64,000 bases of DNA. Source: Curvularia sp. ZM96. Taxonomy: Eukaryota; Ascomycota; Dothideomycetes; Pleosporales; Pleosporaceae. This document shows, in pieces, positions 9,402-21,796 of the stretch. How positions within the stretch are numbered: the stretch's first letter is position 1; every line of letters starts with the position of its first letter. Position numbers and translations under genes: made by a program. The notes under the pieces are model-generated. The model was not told the origin of the DNA, did not search any database, and saw only the letters and a program-made list of their open reading frames with translations. The stretch covers positions 4,092,001 to 4,156,000 of the forward strand of contig JAJGBQ010000004.1 in assembly GCA_022457065.1 (NCBI GenBank). The letters run 5' to 3'.

Positions 9402-11447
9402 GCTGGAACGAGAATGGAAGAATAGTAGTAAATAATACGTAGTCGTGTGGCCTGCAAACAATATCGAAAGAAATATCGAAGCAAGACCTAAAGAACGTCG
9501 ATATGAATGTAGTAAAAATGTCAATAGACCGAAACGAAGGATGGTCTAAACAAGAGAATGGAGCCTGCAAGAGGGCAATGTATTCCACCTGGGTAAGCGA
9601 ATGAAGCAGCAGTGCTGATTAAAAAGACGAAGCTGGTGAGGAGCCTTGTGAGAGACGGCATGGACGTGTAAATTATAGTCGTGCAACCCACCACATGGAC
9701 GAAACAAGCAAGCTTGAAACATGTTCAATGTATTGGTTGACAATGAGGTAGCATGGGGTCTGGAATGCTCAGCCACGAACGGATGGCTACGGGCCTCCTG
9801 GTCGGCTTTGTCGCGCGCTCTGCAGGCCCACATGGCTGCACTGCCGTGGGTTACCAGGCGGCGTCAGAGTGGTGGTGGCAGCCAGGTCGCATCGCCTCAG
9901 CCCACGCATGGGTGCTTCTGAAACGCCCTAGGCGGTTTCCTCTAGACCGTCTGCTATGCAAGGTACGGGCAAGCGTCTAGAGAACTATCCAATACGCACT
10001 CGATTGGGCCACCGACGACTGCTTTTTCTTGGCCTGCAAGCTGCCGCCAGCTATCCGTGGACTGATCGCCGCTACAATACGCCTTTTTCTCCGCAGCGGT
10101 AATCAACAATGTTGAAAGGCGAATGTGAGGTATCCAAGAGGGAGACGCTGGCCGTGTTCTATTTTTTGCGTTAGTTAGAAACTCTCCCGCCGTCAGCTTA
10201 CTGTCTCCTGTTCCTGCATCCATCCATGCCTGTATCGGCTTCCACATAACGTATCTGGTGTCACCTGTATTTCCCAATGCAGTATTCTGGGCCGATCTCT
10301 GGGGACGGATTGGTTGGAGGCGAGACGCTGTAGGCCAAAAGAAGGCGCCCTAAGCGTGTTTCAGGTGGAGCCTGCTCGCACCCAAGCTGCGGCCAACGAG
10401 CGTCAGGAACAACAAGCTTCGCGACACCGGGTCTAGGGCCATCGGCGCCGTGCGTCTCGAGTGTCCTAGGTACCAAATTAGAAGGGGCTTCCGGATAAGA
10501 AAACGCGATGCAATGAGGTTGCTCGACGTAGGTACTGGATTTGTTGTTCAGCTTGCCACGCCCGTTCCCACCTGCGCGCCCTCGGAGAACAAGCACCACG
10601 GATGCAGGCAAGGACACAACCCATTGGCAAGGCGAGAGCATTGTTCTGATTCCTGCCGTGAGCAACGCGGATGGAGAGTCTCGACACCGAGGCTTGTGTT
10701 TTCCAAAAATGGTGTTGACAAGCATACGGAGTACTCTGTCTGCCGTTGATCCCAACACCACACCAGGATGCCCGGCAGTCTCTTTCAATAACACACGCGG
10801 CATTGAGTATGTAGGTGAAGTGTCATGGGTATCCTCATAGGGATATGCCAAACACGGTGCATGTCAATGGCTGTGTCAGCCCCCGGACGGGCTACGGATC
10901 CATCTTTTGGTGGCGACGAGGAAGAACGGTATACGGCATGTCGTCGGTGGATGTCATCACTGAGAAGCGCTCTTTGCTTGGTCACTCGGCGTTTACATAA
11001 TCGCCCCGTAGTTTCAAGTTGGAGCCAGGTATATTGTGCCGTGTCCACAGCTGGGCTTTGCATGAACCACCCTCTTCATGCGAGCGGGCATGTCTTCCGT
11101 GGGCGATCACCAAACTAACCAAAAAAGCACTTGGGCAAGAACTTGTCCAGGAGGGAACTTGTCAGAGTGCTATTAATGTCACAAAAATGTTTTTTACGAA
11201 CCACTACCATCTATGGATGCATCGGGAAACAGAACGCGCGCCCAACTATCCATGCCGGACTCCAAACTGTCCATGCTAAACGCCAATGCCGTTTGCCATT
11301 CTGGTATCGTATATCACAAAACGCCGTTCGCACTTGGCTCGCTGACTACAGAGCCAACCAATGCAAACAAAAGGATGTTTAAAAAGAAACAACAATTTGG
11401 CCTGTAATTTTATTAACAAGCATTGCGGCCCCGGAACCATGCTCTCA
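9402..11447. other. 2.0-kb spacer between CFEM gene and MFS transporter
   Basis: Upstream region of the CFEM gene (minus strand, promoter just above 9401) running to the 3' end of the MFS gene. Several 60-196-residue ORFs overlap here on both strands (the largest 10261-10851, minus); they have no domain, biased composition and no splice-consistent extension. No transposon feature recognised. Confidence 0.5.
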
Positions 11448-13290
11448 TCATTCTTCATCCTCGACTACAATGTGCACGACTTCGCTTCGCCGACGCTCTT
11501 TAACGAGACAGCATCGGGCTGCCGTACGGACTTGGGCGTGGCACTCGTGGGCAGCGCGGTTCAAGAAAGGCACTTGAAGCGCTCCAAGGATGGCGACCAA
11601 GGCAGAGCCCCACCAAGCCAAAGGCGTGAATCGCAACTCAATCGACAGACCATAGAGCAAGCCTGCGATAGGGCTGGCAACTGTGCGACAGGCAGCGCCT
11701 GTGGAGGCAGCCAGTCCGTTGACCTTGCCAAGATGTGACTTGTCGGGGGTAGCTTCCTTGATCATGATGAGCAGCAGTGGGAATGCTAGAATCGATGTCA
11801 GATTCCGCACAGTAAGGCAAGCGAAGAGACCAGGATAAAGCAAGTTCTCTGGCAAAAGCTGCAAAAAGGGCACGATAAAGTACGCAATTGGGTGTGCCAC
11901 AGTGACAATGAGCAGCAGTCTCCACACGCCAAAGCAATTAGCCAGCACAGGAAACACAAGTGCTTGGATAGCGAGCTGAATGATGCCGTTCAGAGAAAGG
12001 ATGATACCGACTTTCTGGATAGGGATGCCAAGGCCACCGCTGAGCGACGACGAGGCAATATCCAGTGCATTCATGTCGTCATTGGCGCGCTTGTCTTGAA
12101 GAAAAATGGGAAGCAAGTGATCGTACGTCATCTGCAGCGCTGTCAGTCAAATCGATATGCTGCAATGCTCTTTGGGGGCTTACTGAATGGTACGTGAAGA
12201 TGCCTAATGCAATTACAAACATAATCACCGGCCGCGTGAAGACCTTCTCACTAGTTGGAGATTCGGCCCAGTCTCCATTGGACCGCACTCGCCAGATCTC
12301 GTCGCGCTCGACCGAGTTGAAGGTTCCGTACGAATCTGCAGTCAAATTTGCCGCAGAGTCGGCGGTTGCGCCTTGAGCGGGTAGGAGTGGGGTCTCTGCG
12401 ACTGCCGCGTCGTACTGTTCGAAAAATCCTCGCGGCTGCTTGTCTGGGTGAGTCTCATCCAACAAGAAGTACGCCATGATGATGGAGAGCAAAAGCAGGG
12501 AAGCGCAGATGATGTTTGGCAAAAGGTAGGGGAATTTGGCAAACAGTCCCGTAGGGCTAAAGACGGAAGGGAAGTTATGCGCCGGCTCAGAGAAATAGCC
12601 GCCAATCGATGCTAAGAAAGTCAGCATTTGAGGATTGAGAAATGAGGGGCCGGTCTTTGTCTTACGGCCTATGATGGTGCCAATGCTCCATACGAAGGGC
12701 ATGACGGCGTACGCCTTTGCTGACGACTGGTCAGTACTTGATTGCTGTGCAGCGTACATTACACCACTTACGCTCATGCTCAGGTCGCTTTACTAACTCT
12801 CCGACCATGGTCTGGATGACGCCAATGTTGCCATTGAGCGCACCGCCGATGATCCTACCGGCGAGCGCGACCCAAAAGTTGGGGGCTAGACCGACAAGTA
12901 GCAGAGACAACATGGTCCCAAGACATCCAAGTATGACGACGGGCTTCCTACCTATACGATCAGAAACGCCGCCCCAATACATGCCGCTACATGCCTCTGC
13001 GAGCGAGAAGGCTGAAATCAGCACACCAGCAAAGAAGGGGGCATTTGCCTCGGTGCCGACGTGGAAGTTGGAGACGAGCTTCCAGGCATAGGGAAGGATT
13101 GAGGTGAGGGCAATTGGCTCAGCCACTCGAACCAGTGCTGCGGGGACATGTTAGCATGTGACGAGGGCCGCGTAGGAGGGAAAGGGGTACCTAGAAGGCC
13201 GAGCTGGGCGGCGGGAAATTCGTCGTCGGGGTTGGTGGTGGCGGGGGCATCTTGTGGACTGGTTCTTCGAGTCTTTGTGAGAAATGGCAT
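11448..13290 (-). CDS. MFS transporter (12 TM, DHA/TetA-like)
   Basis: Five exons (13290-13191, 13137-12772, 12719-12666, 12611-12184, 12131-11448) encode 543 aa. The four introns are 52-54 bp with GTAAG/GTACC donors. Splicing restores family landmarks across each junction: LGLLALVRVAEPIALTSILPY (TM1), motif A in GGVSDRIGRKPV, PEHEPKAYAVMPFVWSIGTIIG, then PSIGGYF, and IFTYHSMTYDHLLPIF. A long soluble loop of about 75 residues lies between TM6 and TM7. The layout matches fungal major facilitator proteins of the YCR023C/zinc-induced-facilitator-like group; the substrate cannot be read from the sequence. Proton-driven export is the usual mode of the family. The start at 13290 is the only ATG leading into a short cytosolic tail before TM1. 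Confidence 0.88.
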
Positions 13291-15306
13291 TCTGTAACCT
13301 GGTATGAATCTTACGGCTTCGCCAACACGCAGGTTTCCTTCAGCTCGAGTGTCGCGTGGGCTGCAGTGTAAGTAGAGCTTTTCCTGCGTTTGGCCTGTAA
13401 TCACCCGCAAAACGACAGAGGGAAGCAAGAGGGCTAGAAAGTCTATGGAGGAGAGGTTGGCGGTGTGTAGGACTTGGAGAGTAGAGAGAAAGAACGGTGG
13501 TCTGAGGAAAGTTCTGGGTCAGTGTTGTCCTGGGGCAGCCACTAAGAAACGGGTATGATCGGCAAAATTCGCACACGTTGCTTGGCAGGCTTTCGCATTA
13601 CCCTTGGCCAACAGCCCTACCACAGCCTACCCGCATTGATTGATTTGCGCAACGCATTTCCGAAGCCATAGATGCGTTTGACCGGCAGCCTGGAGCATCG
13701 CAAACCCAATGGTTTCCCCATACAGTCTTCGCGTGGCGCGACGGGGAACCTTGCTCCAATCCTTCTCGGACCCCACATGGTGGCGGTAGCGGCGCCAGAA
13801 GCGGCTAGCGCGACAGGGCCGGAAGAGCCGCTTGGTCGGTTTGGCGGCTCTCCTGCGTCGTTGTGACATCAAGCCGGTGCGACGTCAGTGTTGCAGGCTC
13901 TGCTTTTTCGCCTTTTTTCTCACCTCCTCGTCCTCACCATGCTGTGCAGAAGAAGGGCTTGGGCTTGGGCCTGCAGGCCACGGTTATCGCAGGTGCAGCA
14001 CCAATCACTCACCGCCATCACTTGATGCGTGCGCATGATAAGACAGAAGCACACTAGATGCGTCTGGTCGTGGCCCTGCATGCCGCCTGCGTCCAGCCAA
14101 TCGGAGATGGCCTGTACCTTTGCGCTGCTGACACCCTTTGGGATACTCAACAACTCGTCTTGTACCATGTACACAGGCGTGTCTCTGCTGTTTTGATATG
14201 CGCTTCATAGCACCAAGCGCAAGAAACACGTTCTACGTCGAATGGGTGGGCTTTGCAGACCCGCACGTAACTCTACCTCGTCGTGATGAAGGGAGCAGCA
14301 CAGCGGATACGTCGGGACACATGCATTCGTATTCTAACATTCCAAGAGCAGCGGGCTTCTATTGAATCCTACTATATATGTAACCGTCCTTCTTGGCCTG
14401 TCCCTTTGCCTAGTCGGTTCCCATCGGAGAACACAGCGTTGTTAGAACCAGGCTAGGCTCAGTACACAGGCCCGAGTCGCTCCGTCGGAAAGGCCCTCTA
14501 CACTACTAGACCCCAGACTTGTACTTTACTGCACCGACACCAACGGCAATAATGTATAACCGGCCCGTGTCGCGTGCCCAAGGACAATTGTATGCTAACG
14601 CGGTGTCTCAAATCGTCCTAGCACCATCTGGCTAGTTCCCGCTTGGTCCCACCACATTGCATCACCCGTTCTTGAGCCTCATCACCTCATCAACCCACCG
14701 CAGCAAGACACGAGACATGCCACCAGGACTTCACCGACGCACACAGCCTGGACCCTGCCCCAGTTATTCCTCGAAAGCTTGACGTCCGAACTACGGATGT
14801 CCCCATCACCGTGCCAAGTGGCGAAGACGGGTCCGGCAAATTTCTCGAAGAATTTTACGTGATAATGTGGATCGAAATGCAACACGGTCGCGTCCCAACG
14901 TCAAGCTATTACTCACCACGCCCCACTGCGCTCATCAAACCTCGAACCCTCCCGGCCGTCGCACCACGAAACGACGACATTTGCCTACCTCTAGTCCGCT
15001 TGTAGCCCTATCGTGCCATCTCCCCCACAAACTGCACTCCGCTTTGGCAACCATGATAGCATATCTGCCAAGGGTCCGCCAAAGTGGCCAAGAAGAACCT
15101 CAGAAAAGTGGTGCTTGCCCGAGACGATCGTTCAAGGGTCCGTTCGGCCACTAGCAGACATTACGTCCCAGGATCATGTTCGACATGGCCGATACAGGAG
15201 GCGCCTTGGTTCAAAAGACCATGCTGCGCCGGTGCTCGCTGCCGAAAGGTCTTCTTACCATTAATCCTTCTTCCTCTGTGCCAGCCTGCTACTATCGACC
15301 TCAACC
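13291..15306. other. 2.0-kb divergent region between MFS and amino-acid transporter genes
   Basis: Contains the promoters of both flanking transporters, which are transcribed away from each other. Only short, unsupported ORFs occur. No repeats or RNA genes recognised. Confidence 0.5.
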
Positions 15307-16823
15307 ATGGGTCTGAAAGCATTCCTCAAGAAAGAACAAAAGACGTCCTCAAACGGGGACGTCGCCTCTGACTATCCCCCATCCGAGAAGGACACAGAGG
15401 CCTACGGACAAAACACCAACATCACGACCGGCTGGACTGGCGATGGACATGCAGGAGCATCCGAGTATCCCAACGCTCCTGGCGACGACGGCGAAAACTA
15501 CCGCACTCTGGGTCGATGGCGTGCCTGCGTGATCCTTATCACCATCGAAGTTGGAATCGGCATTCTGAGTCTGCCTCAGGCTCTCCAGACGCTCGGACTC
15601 ATACCTGGTATCATCGCCATCTTGGGATTTGGCGCTCTCACGACTTACTGCGGCTATATCCTCCTTCAATTCCACAGAATGTTTCCCATGACCACCAACC
15701 TCGTGGATTGCGCGCTGTACGTTGGCGGAAAACCGTTCGAGTACTTTCTTGGTGTGGCTTTTGTCTTGAACCTGGTGCTCATCTGCGCCTCGGCCAACAT
15801 CACCATGTCAGTCGCCCTCAACACGCTCTCCAACCACGCCCTCTGTACCGTGGCCTTTATGGCTTTCCCGCATATCTTGTGTTGGCTGCTGTGCATCCCA
15901 CGGAAGCTCACATTCGCCGCCGCCGCTAGTTGGGTGTGCACAATTTCCATTGTGGCTGCTGTCCTGATTGTCATGATTGCACTGGGTGTCTCTGGACCGG
16001 AAGCTCCTCCAAACTTCGAGGTCAAGATCATTCTGGTTGGAAAGCCCAATTTTGTCGAGACTGTCAACGCACTCTTGAACATTGCCTTTGCCTTTGCCGG
16101 AAACCAAAGCTTCATCAGCGTCATGGCCGAGATGAGAGATGCGTCCAAGGACTTTCCACCGGCGCTTTTCATGCAAAAATCATTCGAAGTCGTCATCTAC
16201 ATTGTCGTTGCATGCGTCATTTACGGCTTGGCTGGTGATGCTACGACTTCGCCTGCTCTTGGTTCGGCTCCTAGGCTAACCGCCAAGATTGCCTACGGCA
16301 TCCTCATCCCGTCAGTTTTGGGTACAGGACTCATCATTGGTATCACGGCTATAAAATATATGGTACGACATACCCGTTTGCTCTCAGAAAAACCATGTGA
16401 CTAACGCAAATGCAGTATATCGCCCTGATGCGCACCGTCAAGCCCGAACAGGTCAACGTGCACAACGCCTTCACGTGGACGCTCTGGCTCGGCATTGGCA
16501 CAGTCTTCTGGCTCGTATCCTTTGTCATTTCCAACGCTGTGCCGATTTTCTCGTCCATCCTCAATATTTCCTCGGCCATCTTTATTTCATGGTTCACCTT
16601 TGGTCTTACCAGCATTTTCTGGTTACATATGAACTGGAAGACGCAATGGAGCAGCCCGCGCAAGAGGTTCCTTGCCGTGGTAAACTATTCCATAATGGGC
16701 CTAACCGTGTTCCTCATGGTCGGTGGCTTATACACCTCTCTGAAGGCTCTTATCGACATCTATAACGATCCCAACAGTCATCTGAGTGGGCCTTTCACAT
16801 GCGCGGATAACAGTATATTCTAG
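15307..16823 (+). CDS. Amino-acid transporter, AAAP family (Aa_trans, AVT-like)
   Basis: Two exons, 15307-16362 and 16416-16823, give 487 aa. The 53-bp intron starts GTACGA, has a CTAACG branch and ends GCAG (phase 0), joining AIKYM to YIALMRTV. After a hydrophilic tail of about 75 residues, 10-11 hydrophobic helices follow, starting with ACVILITIEVGIGILSLPQAL, the TM1 signature of the amino acid/auxin permease family. Further landmarks are the LGFGALTTYCGYILLQF helix and the AFAFAGNQSFISVMAEMRD segment in the middle. Such proteins move neutral amino acids with protons at the vacuole or plasma membrane; which one applies here is unknown. The ATG at 15307 follows CTCAACC, a usual fungal context. 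Confidence 0.9.
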
Positions 16824-18524
16824 TCCTGGCGACATGTAATACTATTCAATTCAACTTTTTGTTATTTCATGTGGAAAGCTTGGCAGTGACCATGATTTGT
16901 ACTCGGCAATGACGTCAGGAAACTAAATGCGCTAAATGGCGCAGCAATTTGACCGCATCACCGTTATTGGCTCTACAAAATTCCACCGGGCATATCGCGT
17001 CGCGCCCCTGGATGCTTTCTGGACAAGGAATCGGATCTCTGCAATGTCGTTACCGACACGAGCGGTGCAGTTGCCGACCCGAGAGATATCTGCAACTGTA
17101 GGTGTAACTCCTGATAACCCCGCATGCTAACCCACATGCATGCGGTCTCCGTATGTGCGAAGTCAAGCAACAAATTCTTGACCGAGGTTTCCATATCCAT
17201 GGGCGTGCTGAAGAGGAGGTGTCATTCTCTGGGTGCTTATTGTCTGAGTGCACTCCTTGGTGCATTCCTGGGGTATCGACATCTGCTTTATACCATTGAC
17301 ATCTCATGACTAGCGGGATACACGATGCATTTTTTCCTTCGTCAGGCTTGCCATGTCGGGTTGATCAGCAGCGTTAAGCTTTCGCTGGTTCACCAGCGGA
17401 AAGCATGCATCGGGAAGACGATTACCGAAAGTATCCACCAAAGCCTTGGTGGACATAATACCAACACCTGGGTGCTGGTCGGGACACAATCGGTCAAGTG
17501 GGGCCGGCCTCTCCTCTTAAGATACGTGGGCATGTCGGTATACCCTACCCATCGGCGCGTATGTACTACTTCATCTAACCAGTTTGAGTGTCACGGTATT
17601 GAGAATGCCTGTGTTTTTGCTACTCCATTAGGCTGGAGCTATATATGACTCTCCTTGATTAATCTATACCTACGTAACGATTTGAATCTGGACTTCTGCC
17701 CCGGACGCTCGTTCTATTGACCCGATCTCGCCCGTCACCAACCACAAAACAAGGCGAGTCGGTCGGAGCCCAATCTGGCCGAGAACGTGGAATGAACCAG
17801 GTACCTGAATAAGCGCCTTGGCAACAAAAAAGGAAGCTGAATCGGTGTAACAAAGATCGAGGTTTTTCATCTGCCGACGGCATTTCATCACTGCTTTTTC
17901 GGCCGAACTACCGAGCGTACCAGGTACGTCAAGCCTACTCTCAAATACATTCTGAGTCGCAAACATGTAAGCATCCCGTTCAAATAAGGTTGCAAGGACC
18001 CTGTAAGCAGTGCTGCACGTCAATCGTGTGGTCCAAAGTCAATTCAGTACCTCAATGACTCCTGTACTGCGACAACAAAGTGCCTGAGTACCTACACCAC
18101 ATGCTGGTCTCATGATTAAAAAGGCTTGTGATGCCCCAGACCCCACAACCCCATATTTTGCCACGCTAAACAACAACACTCCCCTTTTACGGATAAACAT
18201 CGGCTTCCGATCGTACCTGGCCAATGGCAATCCCCAGCCATGCATGTTACTCCACCCCTCAAGAGGTCTCTACCACCATCACCATGTCATGATCCCCGCA
18301 TGTTGTCGACCGCGCTTCGCACTTGTGCACAAATGGCGCAAAAACCGTTACACCCCGGATCCAACGACGGAGCGGCAGATGGCTAGTCGCGACCAAGAGT
18401 CCGCGGACCATTTGCTCTAGTCGACGCGATGTAGTCAAGCAGGTTCGACTTGGACGGTATAAAGCATGGCGAGCCTCTGCTGGTTGCTTGACCTTTGTTC
18501 TATCCAGCAAAGCAATCGTCAATC
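16824..18524. other. 1.7-kb region upstream of the carboxylesterase
   Basis: 3' UTR of the amino-acid transporter and promoter of the esterase. Only short ORFs, none convincing. A TATA box near its end is listed separately. Confidence 0.5.
18458..18463 (+). promoter_or_regulatory. TATA box of the carboxylesterase gene
   Basis: TATAAA sits 62 bp upstream of the esterase start codon in GC-rich surroundings, a sensible distance for a fungal TATA-driven, regulated gene. It is a short motif, so chance cannot be excluded. Confidence 0.5.
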
Positions 18525-20428
18525 ATGTTGCGCACCGCTGCCCTCGCAACCGCGCTGTTCATCGGCCTTGGGGCTTCCGATGCTGTTGTGCCAACTGCCC
18601 AGACCAAGAATGGTTCCTATGTCGGAACACACTCTCCTGAGTACAACCAGGACTTCTTCTTGGGTATCCCCTATGCGCAACCACCTGTTGGAGAGTTGCG
18701 CTTCAGGAAACCAGCCAGCTTGAATACTACCTGGACAGAGCCTAAGCCTGCTACACAGTACTCTCCGGCAGTACGTTACTCTTTTCAATCCGTAGTGTCT
18801 TTGCTAACTTGGACTTTAGTGCTACGGCTATGGATCCGACCAATGGAACTATCCGGTATGTGTGAACTAACTTGCAGGATATGTTGATCGGTTGTGCTAA
18901 CACTACTGTGTTTAGGTCTCGGAAGATTGTCTTTACATCAACGTGGTCCGCCCAGCAGGATACGAGGATGAAAAACTCCCCGTAGCCTTCTGGATCCACG
19001 GCGGTGGATTCTACATGGGAAGTGGTGTTGACCAGCGCTACAACCTCTCCTTCACTGTGCAAAACTCGGTGGAGATTGGCAAGCCCATCATTGGTGTTTC
19101 CATCAACTACCGTCTGGGCCCTTGGGGCTTCTTGAGCGGAAGCAAAGAGGTCGTAGACACTGGTGATCTCAACGTTGGTCTCAGAGACCAACGCCTGGCT
19201 TTGCAATGGGTCCAGGAAAACATCGAGGCATTCGGAGGTATGTTGAAACACCGTAGGTTCTTATCTGAACTTATGGGCTGACAAATTTAGGTGATCCTGA
19301 ACAAGTGACCATCTTCGGTGAGAGCGCTGGTGGTGCGTCTGTCGGTATCCAGCTGACAGCATACGGCGGACGTGACGACCATCTCTTCCGTGGTGCCATC
19401 ATGCAGAGCGGTAGCCCCATCAACTACGGAAAACTCCAGGACCCAGCCGTAAGCTCAGCGGACAAGTACGCTTTGCTCACTCGCCTCACGGGCTGCACCA
19501 ACGCCACCAGCCCGCTCGAGTGTATGCGCAGTTTGCCTACCGAGCAACTCAATGCTGCTATCAACACCACCAGTCCGGTTCTCAACGTTACCGATTTCAG
19601 GCCTTGCTTGGACTACGACTTCCTCCAGAAGCCCACTTCTCTCCAGCTCGATGCTGGCGAATACGTCCACGTTCCCATTATCATCGGAACTACTTCAGAT
19701 GAGGGTGCTTCGTTCAGTCCTTTCCCTGTGAATGACACCGAGGATCTCCGCACCTTGATCAGGGCTACCGGTGTACCCGCCAACCTGACCGAGCAATTGC
19801 TGGTTGCTTACCCCGACGATCTTTCGGTGAACGTAATTGCCAGTCTGGGTAATAACAGACCAAGTGCATTCCTCGGAGCACAGTTCCGCCGCTCGGCATC
19901 CTACTTTGGCGACCAGGCGTTCATTGCAAACCGCCGACGGACATGCGAGGTTTGGGCTGCTGCAGACCTCCCAGCCTACTCATTCCGCTTCAATGCCATC
20001 CCTGCCGGCATTCCCCCGGATTTCGGTGTCCCTCACTTCCAGGAGGTCGCCTTCGTTTTCCTCAACCTCGAGGGTGTCGGCTACAAGCCTGCTGCTGTGA
20101 GTCCCTAGTTCAGTTTTCTAACAATTGATCGCTCAAAAACTAACTATCCTAGGTTCCACCTTTTGAGAACAAGACTGAGTCCTACCGCGACCTTGCTCGC
20201 TTCATGAACAGCAACTGGGTCAGCTTTGTCCACGATCTTGACCCCAACTCGTGGAGGGAGACGTTTGCTTGGAACGGAACCGAGGCTGAGTGGCCTGCAT
20301 ACAACAACGCCGATCCCCTGAGCTATGTCTTTGACGCAAACGTCTCGAGCTTCGCTGAGCCCGATACGTTCAGAAAAGAGGGCATGGCGCTCATCAACGC
20401 CCACGCCTATGACGTGTATAACCGATAA
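18525..20428 (+). CDS. Secreted type-B carboxylesterase/lipase
   Basis: Five exons (18525-18770, 18820-18855, 18916-19237, 19291-20096, 20153-20428) encode 561 aa; the second exon is only 36 bp. The N-terminus is a signal peptide (MLRTAALATALFIGLGASDA). Type-B esterase landmarks appear in order: FFLGIPYAQPPVGELRF, SEDCLYINVVRP, the oxyanion loop HGGGF, the nucleophile elbow GESAGG (Ser213), acidic residue Glu339 in TSDEGASF, and catalytic His450 in GVPHFQEVAF. Several NxS/T sites suggest glycosylation. It should hydrolyse carboxylic esters or lipids outside the cell; the substrate is unknown. The joined frames are unbroken and all catalytic residues are present. Confidence 0.93.
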
Positions 20429-21796
20429 GCATCGACTGTTACCGCCGTTGTTGTTTTTGTTATTTGTACATACCATTTGCAGAAATGCAACAATATACCT
20501 TTGCAAATAATTTATTCCCCAATTAAATCTCAAACTCAACCATATCCTTCCATCTCCCCTCCGCCTTCCTCTCTTTTATTTCCTGCTTCCCATTCCATGT
20601 CACACAACACTAACTGTCATCACCACCGGAAACTTTCCTCAGGCCCCCCACCCAAAACCCTCCGACGGATATTGATCCACAGCTAACAGCTAACCTCGCT
20701 TGACCCAAAAAGATCACCGTTAGTCTAATTCCCAAGCCACACTCGATGACGCCCCGTCCTCCCACCGGTCCCACACTTTTTCTACCCTACGAATCGCATT
20801 ACTGTCGCATGTCGGATCCCACGTCAGCAAGCATATCGTAAGGCGTGCCCTTGGCGTTGTTGCCTAGGGCGGTGGGCAGAAACAATAAGATTGTACGAAT
20901 GTTTGGGTATTGGACATTTAGGTGCTGAGCCTCCACTTGGTGCGCGGCAACGGGGGGTTTGGGTTGGAAACGAAGCCACACCATGCGACGCGAGGTGTGT
21001 TGGTTGCGCCTTGTGAGGGAGGATGTATGAGAGAGGGGAAGTAGTGGATGCGAAGGGCGTATTGGGATTAGGTGAGAGAATTGTCGTAGTACGTGTGTAT
21101 ATTTTCTGAGACGGTTGCTTCGAGGTATCTATTTTGGAATGCTTTTTATTGAATCCTTCAATGTTCCCAACAATTCCCCTATCGTGATATCGCAATCTCC
21201 ATTCTATTCTAACCAATCCCCACTCTTCCTCATTCAGCCTCTCCGTTGTTCCTAAAACACTAAGTACACAATACACACCAGCCACAGTCCCATGCAGGTA
21301 AGCCTAACCCCAAAGTAGACGAATTTGCGAAAAAGCCAACCAGCGTCTTGGCTTGTAGAGCCAAGTCTCACGCCTGAAATGCAAGCCTTGAACTATAGCC
21401 CCCTTACTTCGATTAGGGTTAATCATGCGATAGGGCGGATGACGAGCTTGACTTGCGTGGTCCATACACAGGCCAAAGTGTGCCATCGTTGCTGTAGCGG
21501 TGCTGAAAGATGGCTTTGTCAGTGCACACGAGTTTACGTGGTTGTGTAAGGCGGTGCAAGCCACCGAATCTGTAAGTGGGAGAAGAATGGGGCCGCTGCT
21601 TTGAGAGAGGTGATACATATAGGACTGAGGAATGAGGATACTTTTGGCCTCACACAACAAAGCAACTCCATTCAAATATCAACAAGCGTTTCAACTCGGG
21701 TCGTCCATCGGTGGCACTTTGGTGTCTCGTTCAGTTTCTGAGACTTCTACTCCACTTCTTTTATCTAGCTTCTTAGTTTTACTCTTCTTTCCAGTC
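20429..21796. other. Spacer between carboxylesterase and RTA1-like gene
   Basis: 1.37 kb with the esterase 3' UTR and the RTA1 promoter. Bases just after the esterase stop are T- and C-rich. No supported gene. Confidence 0.5.

Noticed and set aside
8490..9425. 311-codon ORF antisense to the CFEM gene
   Set aside because: Opposite-strand shadow of the real gene, which has a signal peptide, CFEM cysteines and a GPI tail.
10261..10851. 196-codon ORF on the minus strand between the CFEM and MFS genes
   Set aside because: No domain, composition not gene-like, overlapped by equal-length ORFs in other frames, no splice-consistent extension.
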